Shown one piece after another: positions 56,228 to 57,162 of a stretch of DNA of 57,162 bases. A program made the position numbers and the translations under genes. Where the stretch lies: NCBI RefSeq assembly GCF_002252755.1, contig NZ_NHOY01000020.1, forward strand, positions 1-57,162, written 5' to 3'. Position 1 is the first letter of the stretch. Each line of letters begins with the position of its first letter. Origin of the DNA: Halorubrum sp. Hd13. Its GTDB lineage: Archaea; Halobacteriota; Halobacteria; Halobacteriales; Haloferacaceae. The notes under the pieces were generated by a model. It saw nothing but the letters and a program-made list of their open reading frames with translations. It searched no databases and was not told the DNA's origin.

Positions 56228-57142
56228 ATGGACCGGCGGCGCTACGTGGAACTGGTCGGTGTCGGCGGCGCCCTCTCGCTCTCGGGTTGTCTCGGCGGGA
56301 CGCCGGCGTCGGCCTCCGAAACGGCCGATTGCGGAACGAACGGGGAGACGCTGACGGTCGCGACGGCGACGACGACCCGGGACAGCGGGCTCCTCACGGA
56401 ACTGGTCCCCGGGTTCGAGGAGTCGTTCGGCGTGACGGTGGACGCGATCGCCCGCGGCACCGGCGGGGCGCTCCGGACCGCCCGCAACGGCGACTGCGAC
56501 GTGGTTCTCGTCCACGCTCGGCCGCTGGAGGACGAGTTCGTCCGCGCGGGACACGGGATCAACCGGCGCGCGGTCATGGTGAACGACTTCCTGCTGGTCG
56601 GTCCCCCGGACGACCCCGCCGGCGTCGCCGGCGCCGGCCCGGCCGAAGCTGTCGCGGCGATCGCCGGGAGCGAGGCGTCGTTCCTGTCGCGGGGCGACCG
56701 CTCGGGGACGCACCTCCGAGAGCGCCGCCTCTGGCGGGAGGCGGGGATCGACCCCGCCGGCTCCTGGTACCGCGAGTCCGGCCAGGGGATGGGGAACACG
56801 CTGGTGATGGCCGCGCAGTCCGGCTCGTACACCCTCACGGACCGCGGGACGTTCCTCAACGTCGACGCGGGCGGGCTGGCGGCTCACGTCGCGCGCGGCG
56901 TCGAGGACCCGCCGCCGCTGCTCCGGAACGAGTACGCCGCCATCCCGGTCAATCCGGCCCGGCACGACGCGGCGTATCCGCTGGCGATGGCCTTCCTCGG
57001 CTACGTCACCGGGCCCGGGCAGACCCGGATAGACGAATTCCGCGTGGGCGGCGAGCGGGCGTTCAGACCGCTCGCCCGGTCGCGGGAGCCGCGGTTCGAC
57101 CAGTACGTGCCGAGCGACTGGTCGAACATGGAAGCGGACTGA
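56228..57142 (+). CDS. Tungstate/molybdate ABC substrate-binding lipoprotein (TupA-like)
   Basis: A 304-residue extracellular binding protein. The N-terminus MDRRRYVELVGVGG is a Tat-type signal and LSGC (18-21, Cys21) is the lipobox. Residues about 42-250 form the two-lobe fold of the tungstate or molybdate group, with TVATATTTRDSGL (44-56) as first oxyanion loop, ARGTGGALRTARNGDCDVV around 83-101 and SRGDRSGTHLRERRLW around 159-174, the second oxyanion loop. All are characteristic of TupA. The permease and ATPase would follow to the right but lie outside the window. It may import tungstate for aldehyde ferredoxin oxidoreductases or molybdate for cofactor synthesis. Confidence 0.88.
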   Translation: MDRRRYVELVGVGGALSLSGCLGGTPASASETADCGTNGETLTVATATTTRDSGLLTELVPGFEESFGVTVDAIARGTGGALRTARNGDCDVVLVHARPLEDEFVRAGHGINRRAVMVNDFLLVGPPDDPAGVAGAGPAEAVAAIAGSEASFLSRGDRSGTHLRERRLWREAGIDPAGSWYRESGQGMGNTLVMAAQSGSYTLTDRGTFLNVDAGGLAAHVARGVEDPPPLLRNEYAAIPVNPARHDAAYPLAMAFLGYVTGPGQTRIDEFRVGGERAFRPLARSREPRFDQYVPSDWSNMEAD

Positions 57143-57162
57143 CTCCCTCGTCTGTCTCCTCT

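Overview
The window is chromosomal DNA from a halophilic archaeon. The G+C content is very high, and the proteins are rich in Asp and Glu and poor in Lys. Many genes start at or just after an ATG that lies about 28 bases downstream of an AT-rich TATA box, the haloarchaeal leaderless pattern. Archaeal markers include S8e, transcription factor S, the secF-secD order, a DUF655-ksgA-hemK cluster, a TbsP-type regulator and tRNA genes without encoded CCA. The style of the intergenic repeats suggests Halorubrum or a close relative. That genus call is an inference and was not searched.

Layout. 1-8.6 kb: copy 1 of a dispersed structured repeat, an ornithine cyclodeaminase-family enzyme, two small membrane proteins, glyA, a TbsP-like regulator, a YcaO protein, a cupin, and a TnpB-only insertion element inserted at the cupin 3' end. 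8.6-14.7 kb: repeat copy 2, a GHMP-type RFAP synthase homologue, a KaiC-like protein, a zinc-ribbon two-gene operon, a molybdate/sulfate permease, repeat copy 3 and transcription factor S. 14.7-22.3 kb: a methyltransferase, cytochrome P450, hydrolase, MutY, HAD hydrolase, tRNA-Thr and a crotonase. 22.3-31.1 kb: tRNA-Gly with an unusual 3'-tail array, a phosphate permease, a degenerate cis-prenyltransferase, secF-secD, a GDT1-type exchanger, RNase HII and S8e. 31.3-39.9 kb: a K+ channel with RCK domains, small regulators, an Old Yellow Enzyme, an Eis-type acetyltransferase and a TIM-barrel isomerase. 40-46.7 kb: split B12-independent methionine synthase, divergent from a cobalamin-binding protein, then the DUF655-ksgA-mscS-hemK2 operon. 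46.8-57.2 kb: thiolase, M20 amidohydrolase, phosphoglycerate mutase, regulators and transporters, a UPF0200 kinase with an RNA-binding partner, tRNA-Arg with a second 3'-tail array, and a tungstate-type binding lipoprotein.

Most of the window is ordinary core genome. The unusual signals are in the gaps. First, a roughly 300-base element occurs three times in the same orientation. It has perfectly paired hairpins, a conserved closing stem with a compensatory base change, and a hypervariable middle; it looks like a structured RNA or RNA-like mobile repeat. Second, tRNA-Gly and tRNA-Arg are each followed by two further partial copies of their own 3' end plus an inverted acceptor segment. Both arrays are built to the same plan and share a 35-40 base segment, with no integrase nearby. 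Smaller points are a cis-prenyltransferase homologue without its catalytic motif, a KaiC-like protein without the P-loop lysine, a stand-alone YcaO protein with a cysteine-rich N-terminal domain, tiny leader ORFs fused by ATGA overlaps, and an inverted repeat over the methionine-synthase promoter.
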